Assembly: GCA_014529385.2 (NCBI GenBank)
Contig: CM043963.1
Location: 75,714,412 to 75,778,411, forward strand
Source of the DNA: Adiantum capillus-veneris
Lineage: Eukaryota; Streptophyta; Polypodiopsida; Polypodiales; Pteridaceae
Length of the DNA stretch: 64,000 bases
Direction of reading: 5' to 3'
Each line of letters opens with the position of its first letter. Within the stretch, counting starts at the first letter, position 1. Below are positions 39,817-50,899 of the stretch, one piece after another. The position numbers and the translations under genes are program-made. The notes below the pieces were generated by a model, which saw only the letters and a program-made list of their open reading frames with translations, made no database searches and was not told the DNA's origin.

Positions 39817-40670
39817 ACCTATGTGAAGCAAGAGAGTGCTGTAAATCTAACACCCCCTCTCAACACCTGATGCAGAACAAATTGCGTGAAGCCGAAGATG
39901 TGAGGCAAATAATGAAGATGTCTGTTGCAATGTCCACTAAAGGATACTCGATTAGTGTAACAGCAGTTTGGGGTGTCCCAACCTCCGAGAGATCTCCATG
40001 ATAAAGTGCCGTCACGAGTAGTGTAGCAAACGTCTGTACTCCGTCGATAGAGGGTGAAAATACTGCGTAGAGGTCCCGAACAGAGTGTGAAAACAAATCC
40101 TTGTCGCGAAAGGAGTGCCAATAGACCTGCAAGTGTCGTGCCCAATAGGATCTGTGGTGTCTGTAGTCAAACCGTCCGTAGAAAATGGGGAAGCCCAAGA
40201 ACCGTCATGAGAATGACCGGAAGCCTGTCAATGCATGAACCTGTAACCCAGTGTGGCCAGGTGGCTAAGCTGTGAAAAAACTCCAGGAAGGCGAGATTTA
40301 GCAATCTGCATCGTAAATATTCTGCGAAACAAGGAAAGCCAGACTAAACAGTCTGCACTGTCGAAGCTACTGTAAGCTGCAACATTCACTGAGAGACGGC
40401 ACGGACCACCTCCTGATGGTGTCCTGTCAGTAGGTAGGGTAATCCAAGATGAGGGGGAAGCCAGACTCAACAATCTGCGTTGTGAAGGGCCTCTGAGAAC
40501 AGGTGTGGTCAGACCAAGCTGTCTGCACTGTAATCTTCCTGTAGAAGTAGGGAAGCCAGATAGAGCAGTCTGGGGTGTGAGGAATCTCTGAGAAGGGGAA
40601 AGGCCAGACCAATCTGTTTGCGCCGTCTTGCCTGTATCTCCTGCCTCCAATCCTCCGGTGTCAACAAAAC
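39817..40670 (-). repeat. Copia-like 3' relic with decayed tandem repeats
   Basis: A purine run GAGAGGGGG followed by TGTTAGATTTACAG at about 39845-39865 (minus sense) resembles the RNase H/LTR boundary of copia K, and VDIATDIF nearby recalls the RNase H end. Between about 40150 and 40650 the words GCCAGAC and TCTGCACTGT recur every ~55-75 bp with many changes. No intact gene. Confidence 0.4.
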
Positions 40671-41861
40671 AAAATCCACGCCAACAACGCCACTAAACCG
40701 CATCTCGGTGTGGCTCTCAATGTAAATGAGTTGGGAGTGGCCTACTGCCCAGGTCGGGGGATAAGTCGGCTGTAAGGTTACCGAGGGTGAGTGTAAGCAA
40801 CTCTGAAGGTAGCAATCCAAATGATCAGTAGTGTAGAAGAGCAACTGCACTACCATCCAAGCCAGGCTCCGGGTGACTTCGGATGTAGTCGCGGGATGCC
40901 TGATCCCCCACATCTCGCAGGTAAACTCTCCAAGAGAGTCTAAAGCACTGAAGTCCCACTCCAGTCTGTAGCAAGAGGCAGGAGGATATGTAGACTGAGA
41001 GAAAAGGAGGGGAGGGTGAGGAGCGGGGAAGGTGGACAGCAATGAGTTTGAGGTCCCTCCGCCAGCTTTTAGAGTCAGCAAATTATCCCAGTTGGGGAGG
41101 TTTATAGTGGACATTCAGCGACACAGAAATTTTAGAGGCCCAAAAAGCACTAGGCAGAGGGCGTCAAATGCAAATCACTACATTCTTTTAGAGATCCACT
41201 CCACCTCAGGTCCCCACACAGCAGGAGGTTACTCTCTAGAGGGCAGAGAGGTCAGCAGGAGACGGGGAGGACCTGGTTTTGGATGTCCTGCCTCGATCAG
41301 CGAGAGATGACGGAGGTCAAAGACCAGTTCCATGGAGGGACTGCAAAATGATTGCCTAGCTCATATCAAATTCAAGCATACTCTTCAGGGGGTCGTTGAC
41401 ACCCCCCTCACTGATGTACACCATACTCCACCCCCAGTATATTAGATGGACCTAGCAAGATTGCATATGATGCTTGTACCCTGTGACCCTATGCATGTAG
41501 TCTTGCATTACAAGCCCCTAGCAGTAAATCTCCATCCTCCATCCATTATGGTCATCACCGGCAGTAGCACCTCCTCACTCATTGTATACACTTGACTGAG
41601 TCCTAGCAGGCTAGCACCAGCTTTATAAGTCAGCCTATAGTCTTTCATTTTCAGTTCAGCCTTTCCTTTTTTTATGGGGTGACAGAGGAAACACCACACA
41701 TGTAAGTCTTTTGTGTTCATAAGCCGAGCTCGGCCTTTGATGGTTATAAAATCTTTCTTTCTTTCTTTCCATCTTTGGATGCTACTGTCAGGTTTAGTAA
41801 TTCACGTTTTCTGTACCTCACTTTCCTTCAATACTCACTGGATTTCTCTCTCTTGAAACAG
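40671..41861. other. Unassigned 1.2-kb stretch
   Basis: A minus-strand open frame of about 200 codons ends in this region (to 41114) but has no recognisable motif and its composition is not gene-like. It contains CCTCCC-rich text and a TTTC run at 41753-41768. I see no supported gene. Confidence 0.35.
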
Positions 41862-42001
41862 CTGGTATGGAAGACAGGCTATTTGAGCAGTTCAAGGAAG
41901 GACTAGAAAGTGCAGGCTATTTTGATGGGCTTTCAGGTGACACTTCTGAGTTTGAAGAATTTTTAAAGAGATCGAAGACTGCCTTTTCGGAAACTTTACA
42001 G
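41862..42001 (+). CDS. Possible host-gene exon, function unknown
   Basis: A pyrimidine-rich stretch ending CTTGAAACAG precedes, and CAG/GTACGTG follows, matching plant splice acceptor and donor signals. The 140-nt segment reads GMEDRLFEQFKEGLESAGYF, DGLSGDTSEFEEFLKRSK, TAFSETLQ, an acidic, helix-prone sequence with no similarity to the retroelements around it. The ATG at 41867 might be a start. I do not recognise the protein. No neighbouring exon was found with confidence, so it may also be a fragment. Confidence 0.4.
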
Positions 42002-43440
42002 GTACGTGTGAAGATGTTGCTGATCTCTACTCTAGTGCTCATTCCACTGCCAGCTTTATTTTCTTCAAGTAATCAAAACTTCAGACTCTTAACCCTATCT
42101 GCATGCACACATACTTCTGCAGGATCTTTACCCTCGCCTGCATGCACTGATGCTCATAAATTGTTATTGCAGTTAAACCTCAGAAAATGTGTTTTTCATA
42201 GTTCATGTCGCAGTTAAAATCTGCATTGGGAACACGTTTATGCATAGCCTATGTAGCAATTGTAAAAATGCATTGGCAAAATATATATGCAGGCTTATAT
42301 AGCAACTTACACATTGTCAGATGGAGGCTGTTTCCCATCTATGCACTATATCAGATGGGCAATCTTAATCTCGCCAAGAACAGTTCTACTTAATCTGGCC
42401 AAGAACAGTTCTACTTAATTTGGCCAGGAACTGTTTTACTTAATCTTATAGAACTGGCTTAAATAGTCAAAAAATGGGCACATGCTACCAATGTTGAAGC
42501 TGTTTCTGATGTACATAATCAATTTGGGCTTTCCGAAAGAAAAAAGCAATACAAAACCCATGTATATCCGAATAGATGTTATAGGAATGTGAAGAAAGCC
42601 AAACAGGGTCTGGGAGCATCATTGCAAGAATGTAGCTTTCGAACAAAGATGGTGATATAAGCCCCAAAGATGTGAAGTTAAGCACCAACAAGAAGACCAT
42701 TCACCCTAAATTAACTAGAGCACCACAAGGAGGGAAAGTTCTTTGAATGCAAAAAGGTTCCATGACACCTGAAAAATAAAAAAACGAAGTATAAAGCAAG
42801 GAAGGCTAAAGCTGAGCAAGGGTGTCTGGGGCTTAACAATGAGTGGCAATATCTGTTAAGAGGCTTTACATTACATCTAAATTTGGGGTGCCACATAGAG
42901 ATCTTATGAGTTGGATGCAACAGATGCTAGAGGCACAAATTATGTGGATTTTTTTCCCTTGGAGTATGTGAAATCTTTCAGCATTGCTTTTCTCCATGTG
43001 GATGGTAGATTAAACCTTCACTCTATCGTGATGGTTTGGCCACTAGTTGGTCTAGGAAGCTCTAGAAGTTGATGTTTTTCTGTGGGTATTGCATTGCTTG
43101 AGGGCTGACTATGTTTTGGGCAGATTTATGTGGTGCCGCTGCGAATCCTCCTCTCTCAGCTTCCTCTCTTAGCCCTGGATGCATTTTTCTCAACCCTTGT
43201 ATGCATCTGTAGGGTTTTCCCCTCAATTTTGTTTTATGAAGTCTATCTAGAGGGAATTTCACCTTTGGCTGTATCTGATATTTTGCTTCAACCATTTATT
43301 TGTAAATGGAATTTTGCCTTTTATGTATTACAAAGGTATGAGCCCCGTTCATCCCATCTTTACCAAGTCTAAGGTAATTAGGTGGATAGGGTCCTCAAAA
43401 TCAAATATTTCACACTCAAGGCTCTGTGTGCAGGCATTGA
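42002..43440. other. Possible intron or intergenic DNA
   Basis: AT-rich, mostly short frames, no transposon protein recognised. It holds a 25-bp repeat (42371-42445). It could be intron of the putative host gene; nothing more is supported. Confidence 0.35.
42371..42445. repeat. 25-bp tandem repeat, three copies
   Basis: TCGCCAAGAACAGTTCTACT plus TAATC, repeated at 42396 and 42421 with a few changes. Exact 25-bp period. Confidence 0.9.
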
Positions 43441-43446
43441 AGCCAG

Positions 43447-43476
<30 letters not shown>
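43447..43476. repeat. Poly-C run of 30 with adjacent (CA)n
   Basis: Thirty consecutive C, then GGCCCC and about ten CA units to 43502. Such runs are often mis-sized in assemblies. The G-rich strand could form quadruplex structures. Apparent proline- or glycine-rich frames here are artefacts. Confidence 0.95.
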
Positions 43477-43478
<2 letters not shown>

Positions 43479-43804
43479 CCCCACACACACACACACACAC
43501 ACATTGTGGGTATGCCTCGGCAAGAAAGGAAGTATGCCTGGGGAGGCGAGCGGTCAGCAAGAGTAAGAGAGAATGCCCTACTCCAATGAATGCTTTCTGC
43601 AGGGAATTCCCATTCGTTCGTTGTCTGCCATGCTAAGAAAGATGATTCGTAACGGCTTTCCGAGCAGAGGAGCAAACTAGAGGTGACCGAGCAACCAGGA
43701 ATCTGGCCGACTATCTTGAAAAACACAAGCTCCCAGATGGAAGTTTGCCATTGACCAAAGTCAGAAGTGGTAGCATGCTGACAAAGTGCAGCAATCATAA
43801 CTGT

Positions 43805-45190
43805 TCATGGCTGAGACTGCTGTGCAAGAGTAGGCAATAACATGGCCTTCCTCGCTAAAGCATGGCGACGAAGGTCCAAAATATTCAGCCCCCCAAAACG
43901 CTTCGGAGTGCAAAGTTTCTCCATTGAGAACAAATGGAGGCCTTTCTTGTGAGAACTACTGCGCCACAAATGAGATACATTATCAGACATAAGCGAGGAG
44001 AGGCTAGGAGGAGGCCAATGCAACAACGGCAAGTAAAATTGAACATATGCCATCATGATGCTTTGGGCAATGCGGAGTCCAGCATGTAACGGCCAGGTAG
44101 ATAATTTCCAATAATGCAATTCGATATTGAGGCGTTGCATGACCCAATCCACCTGACGAGTGTTGGATACCTGCCAGCCAATAGGATACCCCAAGTGTTT
44201 GACAACCACATGCGAATCAAGAATTTTGCCAAGCCACAAAAGAGGAAGCCGGTCACTGCGCATGAGTTTAGATTTCTGGAAATTAACCTTAAGGCCTGTT
44301 GCGAGACTGAATGTATCCATTGCCTGCATGATCTCTCGCACATCCTCCTGGTTGGTGCGGGGCATGAACAGCAAGTCATTGGCATAAGCTTGCACAATTA
44401 AGTCATTCCTAGAGGGTAATTTTAACAGATCAAGACGACCAAGCGAAGTTAAGTGATCCAAATGCAACAACAAAGGGTGAGTGGCAATGGCATACAACAA
44501 GGCATTGAGTGGGCAACCCTACCTGACAGAGCATCCAAGAGGCCAAGGTTCAGTCAACTCACCATTAAAAAGGCCTGAAAACGTACTGTGAACATACAGA
44601 AAATATACAACATTAGCTAACTTTGGACCAAATCCAAGGGCTCGCATTGTAGCGGCAACGAAATCCCACTATACCGTATCAATGTCTACCTGCAGTACGA
44701 GTACATCCTGCTGGGTATATTTGGTGTATTCCATTCCAATCGATACATTAGCCAAATTATTTAAAATTTGGGTATATTTGGCGCATTCCATTCCAATCAA
44801 TACATTAGCCAAATTATCCAAAATTTGGCGACGAAGGATGAAGCTGTACGGCGTTGAATGGATACCCGCCATAAGAGGTGTGTTGATACGATCAACAATC
44901 ATTTTAGCCAAGATTTCACAAATAACCGGTATAAGAGTAATCGGCCGCCAATGTGAAACTGCTCACAAAGCTGTTCAGGCAACAATTTCAGCAAACCCTC
45001 TTTCCAAGAGAACGACAACTTCTGTTTAGACCACGCTTAAGGACTCCCAAAAAGAGAGAAAAAATTCCACAGTGAGCCCATCCCAACCAGGGAAACACCA
45101 TCGGCCAAGAGCAAGTGTCACAGGATGGGCACCACGTGCCAATGGAAAAGAATAGACTGAACAACCTTAAGCACTTCAAATAACAACTAA
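43805..45190 (-). pseudogene. LINE (non-LTR) reverse transcriptase remnant
   Basis: The minus strand gives SLVGMGSLWNFFSLFL, SHWRPITLIPVICEILAKMI, then VLQVDIDTV (the motif-A Asp region), GFGPKLANVVYFLYVHSTFS, GCPLNALLYAIATHPLLL, and QAYANDLLFMPR where YAND replaces the YADD catalytic motif. Downstream KVNFQKSKLM and HLGYPIGWQV fit the LINE palm/thumb. A stop follows VDIDTV and another precedes GCPLNALL. A 57-bp in-frame duplication lies upstream of motif A. Non-functional. Confidence 0.8.
44713..44826. repeat. 57-bp tandem duplication in the LINE RT
   Basis: GGGTATATTTGGTGTATTCC at 44713 recurs as GGGTATATTTGGCGCATTCC at 44770, and both run to CCAAATTAT..AAAATTT. Period is 57 bp, or 19 codons, so the frame is kept. 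Confidence 0.9.
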
Positions 45191-45199
45191 ACTAAAAGA

Positions 45200-45594
45200 G
45201 ATAGAGAGTGCACGGCACACGAGACGAGGAGTGGCGGAGTTTCACTCCAAGAGAGCACTGGATCTAAACGTTGGCGCCTCTTTCGGTATTTCTTTATATT
45301 GCTTGAACTTAGTACAATGCCGGTACTCCATCCTCTGCACCTTCCCTTAGAAGCATGCCAGAGAAAGAGCCCATGGTACTTATTTAAAGGCTCTTGGCCT
45401 AAAAAGCAGTTACATAAAAAGCTTCAAACTCAAAACCTTAAGTTGGAAAAAAGTACTAGTGCCAAAAGCTGTCAGCGCGTTTTGCGGAAATCCATACAAC
45501 TATCATGTCAGCATTTCAACGTGAATTGCGTTCGTACAGTTGCCACGTCAGCATGTCAACGTGAAATCCGGGATTCCGTATAGGCCCCTACATC
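45200..45594 (-). repeat. Orphan LTR fragment
   Basis: On the minus strand a TATA-like CCTTTAAATAAG (about 45379-45390) lies ~95 bp before the conserved block AAAGAAATACCGAAAG then AGGCGCC (45273-45297), followed by GAAACTCCGCCACTCC. The same arrangement is in element I at 57615-57770. No coding region attached; copia L abuts at 45595. Confidence 0.55.
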
Positions 45595-45788
45595 TGTTGG
45601 GGTATAAAGCCCAATGTGGTCGCCCAGGTAAGTGGGTGGGCCGCCAGGTATGTACACATATTCTTTTGTTAAAACCTAATAAGAACTCACTATGCTCTAC
45701 ACATTACAGTAGAGCGAGAGTTAACCATATCGTCGTGCTCTTCTTCTCGCACTCTCTCTCGCGTCGCACTTCCGCTCGTACTCCTTCA
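45595..45788 (+). repeat. 5' LTR of copia L
   Basis: About 194 bp, TGTTGGGGTATAAAGCC to CTCCTTCA, with GTATAAAG near its start as possible TATA. The boundary is inferred from the primer site because no second LTR exists. Confidence 0.7.
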
Positions 45789-45790
45789 AC

Positions 45791-45802
45791 TGGTATCAGA
45801 GC
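45791..45802 (+). other. Primer-binding site of copia L
   Basis: TGGTATCAGAGC, two bases after the LTR end; a perfect initiator tRNA-Met site. Confidence 0.9.
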
Positions 45803-46507
45803 GATCCCTCGAGCACCCTTAGATAGGCAGCTAGGATGTATTGACTGTTAGTTAGACAGTTGGGATTGCATCTTTGCTTTACTGCCGTTGAGGCATTGTC
45901 GCAGTCTATGCTTACAGGACAGTGACAGTACAGTCAGAGACAGTACAGGTGCAGGACAGGTTTACCCACAGCTTACAGTGTCAGAGAGACAATGTTTTTT
46001 TTTTTGAGCTGTTTTTTGGTGTGTTTTTGAGTACTTCCACATGGGATGTATTGTCAAAGATGATGTATGTCTGTTGAGGGTTTGCTGGCTGTGAGTCACG
46101 CAGCAAACAACCGCCGCAGCGGTTACAGCATAGAGTGGGAAATTTGTGGATGTATGACTTTGTGGGAAGTCTATGTACTGTCAGATTTACTGCAGCCTTT
46201 GTTGAGGGTCGAGTGAGGTTTTATTGAGATGGGGGATTCTCGAATGTTGAGATCCTTTCGGTGATACAGGTCTTGGAGCGATCCCTCGAGCACCCTTAGA
46301 TAGGTAGCTAGGATGTATTGACTGTGAGTTAGACAGTTGGGATTGCATCTTTGCTTTACTGCCGTTGAGGCATTGTCGCAGTCTATGCTTACAGGACAGT
46401 GACAGGACAGTCAGAGACAGTACAGGTGCAGGAAAGGTTTACCCACAGCTTACACTGTCAGAGAGACAGTGTTTTTTTTTTTGAGTTGTTTTTTGGTCTG
46501 TTTTGAG
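45799..46507 (+). repeat. Leader of copia L with 230-bp direct duplication
   Basis: The segment GAGCGATCCCTCGAGCACCC onward at 45799-46030 recurs at 46276-46507 with few changes, a period of 477 bp. Both copies begin exactly at the GAGC end of the primer site and end in a T-run. Between them lies a 67-bp stretch shared with gypsy J's leader. Confidence 0.85.
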
Positions 46508-46667
46508 TACACCAGAGCCATTTTACAAAGGAGACTCTGCCGAAATTTATGCAGAATCTGAAGCTTGCTTGTTTCATTTGAAAGGTTGATATTGGTTCAG
46601 AGGTCAGTTTACAGGGGAAACTCTGCCGAATTTTTCCCAGGAAAGTAAACTACTGTGAAGCGTAGCT

Positions 46668-47479
46668 ATGGCTGGATCACAGGACACTGCTCTTTACAAT
46701 ATCAAGAAGCTGCATGGAACCAATTTCCCATTGTGGAAGCAGCAGATTTGGCACGTGTTGGTACAAAAGAAGCAGATAAAACCTATAAAGCTCAAGGGGA
46801 TAAAACCAGAAGATATGGACGAAGATGAATGGAGCGAAATGGATGAATTGGCACTTTTTACCATTATGCTGACTTTGGCAGAAAGCGTTTACTTCAATGT
46901 AGCAGACGAGATGTCGATATTCAAGCATGGTTAAAGCTGAGAGATCTTTATGAGAAGCAGAGTGCAGCTTCACAGGTATACTGGCTTAAAAAGCTTGTTG
47001 ACTTGAAGATGAAAGAAGGGACACCTATGTCCAATCATCTGAATGAATTCAACACAATCTATAGTCAGTTGTCAGCTCAAGGTGTTAAGTTTGATGAACC
47101 TGTTAGAGCTATGTTCCTGTTGATCACATTGCCGGAAAGTTGGGACACTTTTCGCACAGCTTTGAGTAATTCTGCACCTCCAGATGGTTTGAACATAGCA
47201 GGTGTAGAAGGAAGTCTGCTTACTGAAGAAACCAATAGAAAGACAATGGACAAAGGCAAAGGAACAACCTTGGTTGTCAGGGGAAGGACCAAAGAAAAGT
47301 ACAAAGGTGGAAAGAGGAATCAGTCTCGTAGCAAGTCCCACAGTGCTAAAGGCAAGAGTGACATAGAATGCTACCATTGTGGCAAGAAGGGTCACATGAA
47401 AAGAGACTCAGAGAATGGAAAGCAGAAAAAGGCAAAGAGAAAGCTGAAGACCATGGTGAGAAGAACAAGTCCTCAGTGA
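46668..47479 (+). pseudogene. Gag of copia L
   Basis: MAGSQDTALYNIKKLHGTNF and PLWKQQIWHVLVQKKQ open a copia gag. A frameshift near 46915 is followed by QAWLKLRDLYEKQSAASQVY, LLITLPESWDTFRTALSNS, a Lys/Ser-rich region and knuckle CYHCGKKGHMKRDS, whose last Cys has become Ser. Ends at TGA 47477-47479. Confidence 0.8.
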
Positions 47480-47550
47480 AGATTCAAGAAATAAATGTGA
47501 CAAACACTGTTGCAGAGGATGACAGTTTAGTGTGAGGAGACATCTACTTC

Positions 47551-49065
47551 TTGAAAAATACAATGGACTCAGCTCTTCTTACAACATTTGATGGAAATGC
47601 ACTGAGTGACTGGATTATAGACTCAGGGGCATCACTTCATGTGTCTCCAAACAAGGAGTGGTTTACCTCTTATGTGACCACTAAAGATCATGTTCGGCTA
47701 GGCAATGGGCAGACATGTGAGATCTTAGGTGTTGGAGATGTTCAATTGAAGTTTCAGAATGGCTCTTCTTTCACGCTGAAGAATGTGAGACATGTTCCCG
47801 CAATTACAAAGAGCTTGATCAGCACAGGTTTACTTGATGATGCTGGCTACGTCACCACTTTTGGACAGAACATGTGGAAGATATCCAAGGGTTCTATGAT
47901 AGTAGCACATGGAGTAAAGTCTGGAGGACTTTACATGATTTATGTATCAAATGTCTCTAAAAATGTAATCAATGTAACCGAGCAGCCGAACGTTTCTTTG
48001 TGGCATAGCCGGTTAGGACGTATGTCCAAAAAGGGAATGGAAATCTTGTCTCGTTCTGGTTATTTGCCTGGCTTTTCATTTAATGATTTTAAATTCTGTG
48101 AACATTGTCTGTATGGTAAGCAAACACAGCAGCCACATAAGCATAGAAGCAGTAGAAGAGATACACAGTTGGCACTTGTTCATAGTGATTTGTGTGGACC
48201 TATGCCTAACCTATCTCTAGGGGGAGCTTCTTACTTTATGACATTTATAGATGATTACTTGAGGAAAGTATGGGTTTAGTTTCTCAAGCACAAGGATGAA
48301 GCGTTTAGTGTTTTCAAAACGTTTGTGACACTTGTGGAGAATCAGAGTGGCAAGAAGCTTAAATGCTTACGCACTGACAATGGTGGAGAGTATGTTTCAA
48401 AGGCCTTTCAGGACTTTTGTGAGTCAAAAGATATAAAACGTGAACTTACTGCTCCTTACAATCCTCCTCAAAATGGTGTTGCTGAGAGGATGAATAGGAC
48501 CATACAAGAGAAGGTCAGAAGTATGTTGTCTAATGCATAGCTGCCAAATGGGTTTTGGGCTGAAGCTGTATCAACAGCTGTTCATCTTGTAAATAGATCT
48601 CCTAGCAAGGTTTTGCAGAAGGATTCAGTGCCAGAGATGGTATGGTCAGGCAAAATGCCCTCATACAAGCATCTCAGAGTCTTTGGCTGTGAGGCATATA
48701 CTCACGTTCCAAAGGAATTTAGGAACAAACTTGAGCCAAAGAGTAGAAAGTGCATCTTTCTAGGCTATGGTAATTCTGGTGAGATGGGGTACAGACTTTG
48801 GGATCCCGAATCCAGAAAGGTTGTCCGCAGCCATGATGTTCACTTTAATGAATCCAAATATCATTCTAAACCAGAGAGGGTTGAGGAGATTAGAAGAGTT
48901 GTCTTCCAAGAAGATGGACCTGCACGTGCAAGACAAAATATTAGGACTCAAGAGGAGCAAGGACAGGATAGAGTGGAACCACAGGTTGTGCTGAGCCCGA
49001 GCCACCTATTGTGCGTAGATCTGGACGTATCACGCGCCCTCCTGATAGGTTTGTTCCATCTATGA
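47551..49065 (+). pseudogene. Protease and integrase of copia L
   Basis: One frame with two TAG stops (48277-48279, 48538-48540). Protease: WIIDSGASLHVSPNKEWF. Integrase zinc region SLWHSRLGRMSKKGMEIL and FCEHCLYGKQTQQPHKH, core HSDLCGPMPNLSLGG (first Asp), CLRTDNGGEYVSKAFQDF (second), PPQNGVAERMNRTIQE (Glu), then VFGCEAYTHVPKEFRNKL and FLGYGNSGEMGYRLWDPES. All three catalytic residues remain. A frameshift near 49000 leads into RT. Confidence 0.85.
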
Positions 49066-49938
49066 ACTATGTCATGTTGACTGATTGCAATGAGCCTTCA
49101 TGTTACAAGGAAGCAGTGCAAATGAAGGACTCCGGGAATTGGCAATTGGCCATGCAGTTAGAGATGACAGCTCTGCATAAAAACAAGACATGGAAGCTAG
49201 TTAAATTACCACAGGGCAAAAAGGCTCTACCTTGTAAATGGGTTTACAGGTATAAGATCACCGCTCATGATAGTCAGCCAAAGTACAAAGCAAGGCTTGT
49301 TGCCAAGGGCTTTAAGCAAGAACAAGGCATTGACTTTGGTGAAGTCTTCTCTCTGGTGGTCAAGATGACTACATTGAGATGCTTTCTTGCATTGGTTGCC
49401 ATATTAGATTTGGTGTTGCACCAAATGGATGTCAAGACAGCGTTCTTGCATGGTGATTTAGATGTGGAAATTTACATGCAGCAGCCAGAAGGGTTTGTTG
49501 AGAAAGGCAAAGAAGATTTGGTATGCCAGTTGTTAAAGAGTCTTTATGGCTTAAAACAATCACGGAGGGCATGGTACCATAAGTTCCACAAGTTTATGCT
49601 TTCTCAAGGCTACAAACGTAGTGAGTTCGATCACTGTCTATATACAAAGAAGGCTAAGGATGGCAGCTGGCTGATCCTTATTTTGTATGTGGATGACATG
49701 TTGATTGCTGGCAAGCACTTGGAAGAAATTTCAGCTTTGAAGTCAAAGATGGCAAAATCGTTTGACATGAAAGACATGGGTGAGGCAAGTCATATACTTG
49801 GTATGCGCATTGAGAGAGACAGATCAAAGAAGTTGATTTGGTTATCTCAAACAGAGTATATTGACAAGGTTTTGCAACGTTTCAATACGGAGAAGGGAAA
49901 GGCATTGAGTGTTCCATTGCCACCATATGTGAAACTTA
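49011..49938 (+). pseudogene. Reverse transcriptase of copia L, truncated
   Basis: MRRSGRITRPPDRFVPSMNY, KNKTWKLVKLPQGKKALPCK, KARLVAKGFKQEQGIDFGEV, VLHQMDVKTAFLHGDLDVEI, LLKSLYGLKQSRRAWY and LILYVDDMLIAGK (intact catalytic YVDD). It reads through GKALSVPLPPYVKLS, then changes abruptly at 49938 to antisense hAT sequence. No stop inside the RT itself. Confidence 0.88.
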
Positions 49939-50899
49939 GCACCATTTGCCTGGCCCCAACACAATTAGTTGCATTGTCCATGCATACCTGCACAACGTTG
50001 GAGGGTCCTACCTCAATAATCACATCCTTAAGCTGCTTGAAAATAAATTCTGATGTCTTTGTCTCCCCAGATGTGTCCACAGATTTCAAAAACACAGAAC
50101 CATGTATAGAGCATGCAAGAAAGTTAATGATAGACCTGCGTCTAGTGTCAGACCATCCATCACATACAATTGTGCATCCATGTTTTTTTCATTTCTCGCG
50201 CACATCCATGATCTCATGACCAATGCATTTGACCTCATCATTTAACTCTGTGGTGCGCAAAGCATTGTATATGGGAGACACATAAGATGGACCAACTTGT
50301 CCAATTGCCTTGACCATTTCCAAAAAGAAAGGACTCCGCACTTTCCATTCAGGAATGTCCTCTGCATAAAAAAACCTGCGCAAGGCTTGATCTGCTTGCT
50401 TGCGTGCTTGCAAGCTAAATGCACTTGCCAAAGGCCCTTGTGCAACCTTCCTCTTCTTGCTCGAGGACCCCACATTTGATTTGGAAGCCGAAGTCCCAGT
50501 GGCACTTACATGAGCACTCCCTTATCGATGTGCACTCATTGAGCCTGAGGCACCTCCTTGAGATAGAGAGGCATTACCTCCCAAATCATCCACCAAGGCA
50601 TCTACAAATGCATTTGGGTCTTTCCCATCATTCTGTACATCTACATGCAATCTTGTGACCACCTCTTTGACATCCTCTGGCACACTGTCACATGGGCCTA
50701 CACCATAGCCAAAGAGGGACAATAAATGTGCACGAATACGGGAGGGACCGCCGTCCCAAGTATGCCTACAATACTTGCATTTACATGTAAATTGCCCTTT
50801 CTTTTGAGGCTTCAATTGTTCTACATACTGTCATTCAGGACGCTTCACTCGGCCCATCTGGATTCTGCAAACTTGCAAGGTGCACATTGCAAACCTTGA
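49939..50899 (-). mobile_element. hAT transposase fragment, 5' end region
   Basis: Minus-strand coding in two frames: a BED-type finger near 50815-50740 (FTCKCKYCRHTWDGGPSRIR, AHLLSLFG), a spacer (GSSSKKRKVAQGPLASAF), RRFFYAEDIPEWKVRSPFF and the DUF659-type region GCTIVCDGWSDTRRRSIINF, VFLKSVDTSGETKTSEFIF, CMDNATNCVGARQM. The rest of the transposase is missing where it meets copia L. On the minus strand the 5' side at 50899 begins CAAGGTTTGCAATGTG, similar to the CAAGGT ends of the small elements in this window. Confidence 0.7.

Larger units (their letters stand above)
45595..49938 (+). mobile_element. Ty1/copia element L, 3' truncated
   Basis: 5' LTR, primer site, duplicated leader, gag, protease, integrase and RT in order, cut at 49938 in late RT by an hAT fragment. 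RNase H and the 3' LTR are absent. Related to copia C in gag, protease and integrase. Confidence 0.88.

Noticed and set aside
40509-41114. 201-codon minus-strand frame
   Set aside because: No recognisable domain, overlaps decayed tandem repeats, and no splice or promoter signals; listed only as unassigned sequence.
43349-43798. Gly- or Pro-rich frames across the C30 run
   Set aside because: Produced by the homopolymer and CA repeat; no supporting motif.
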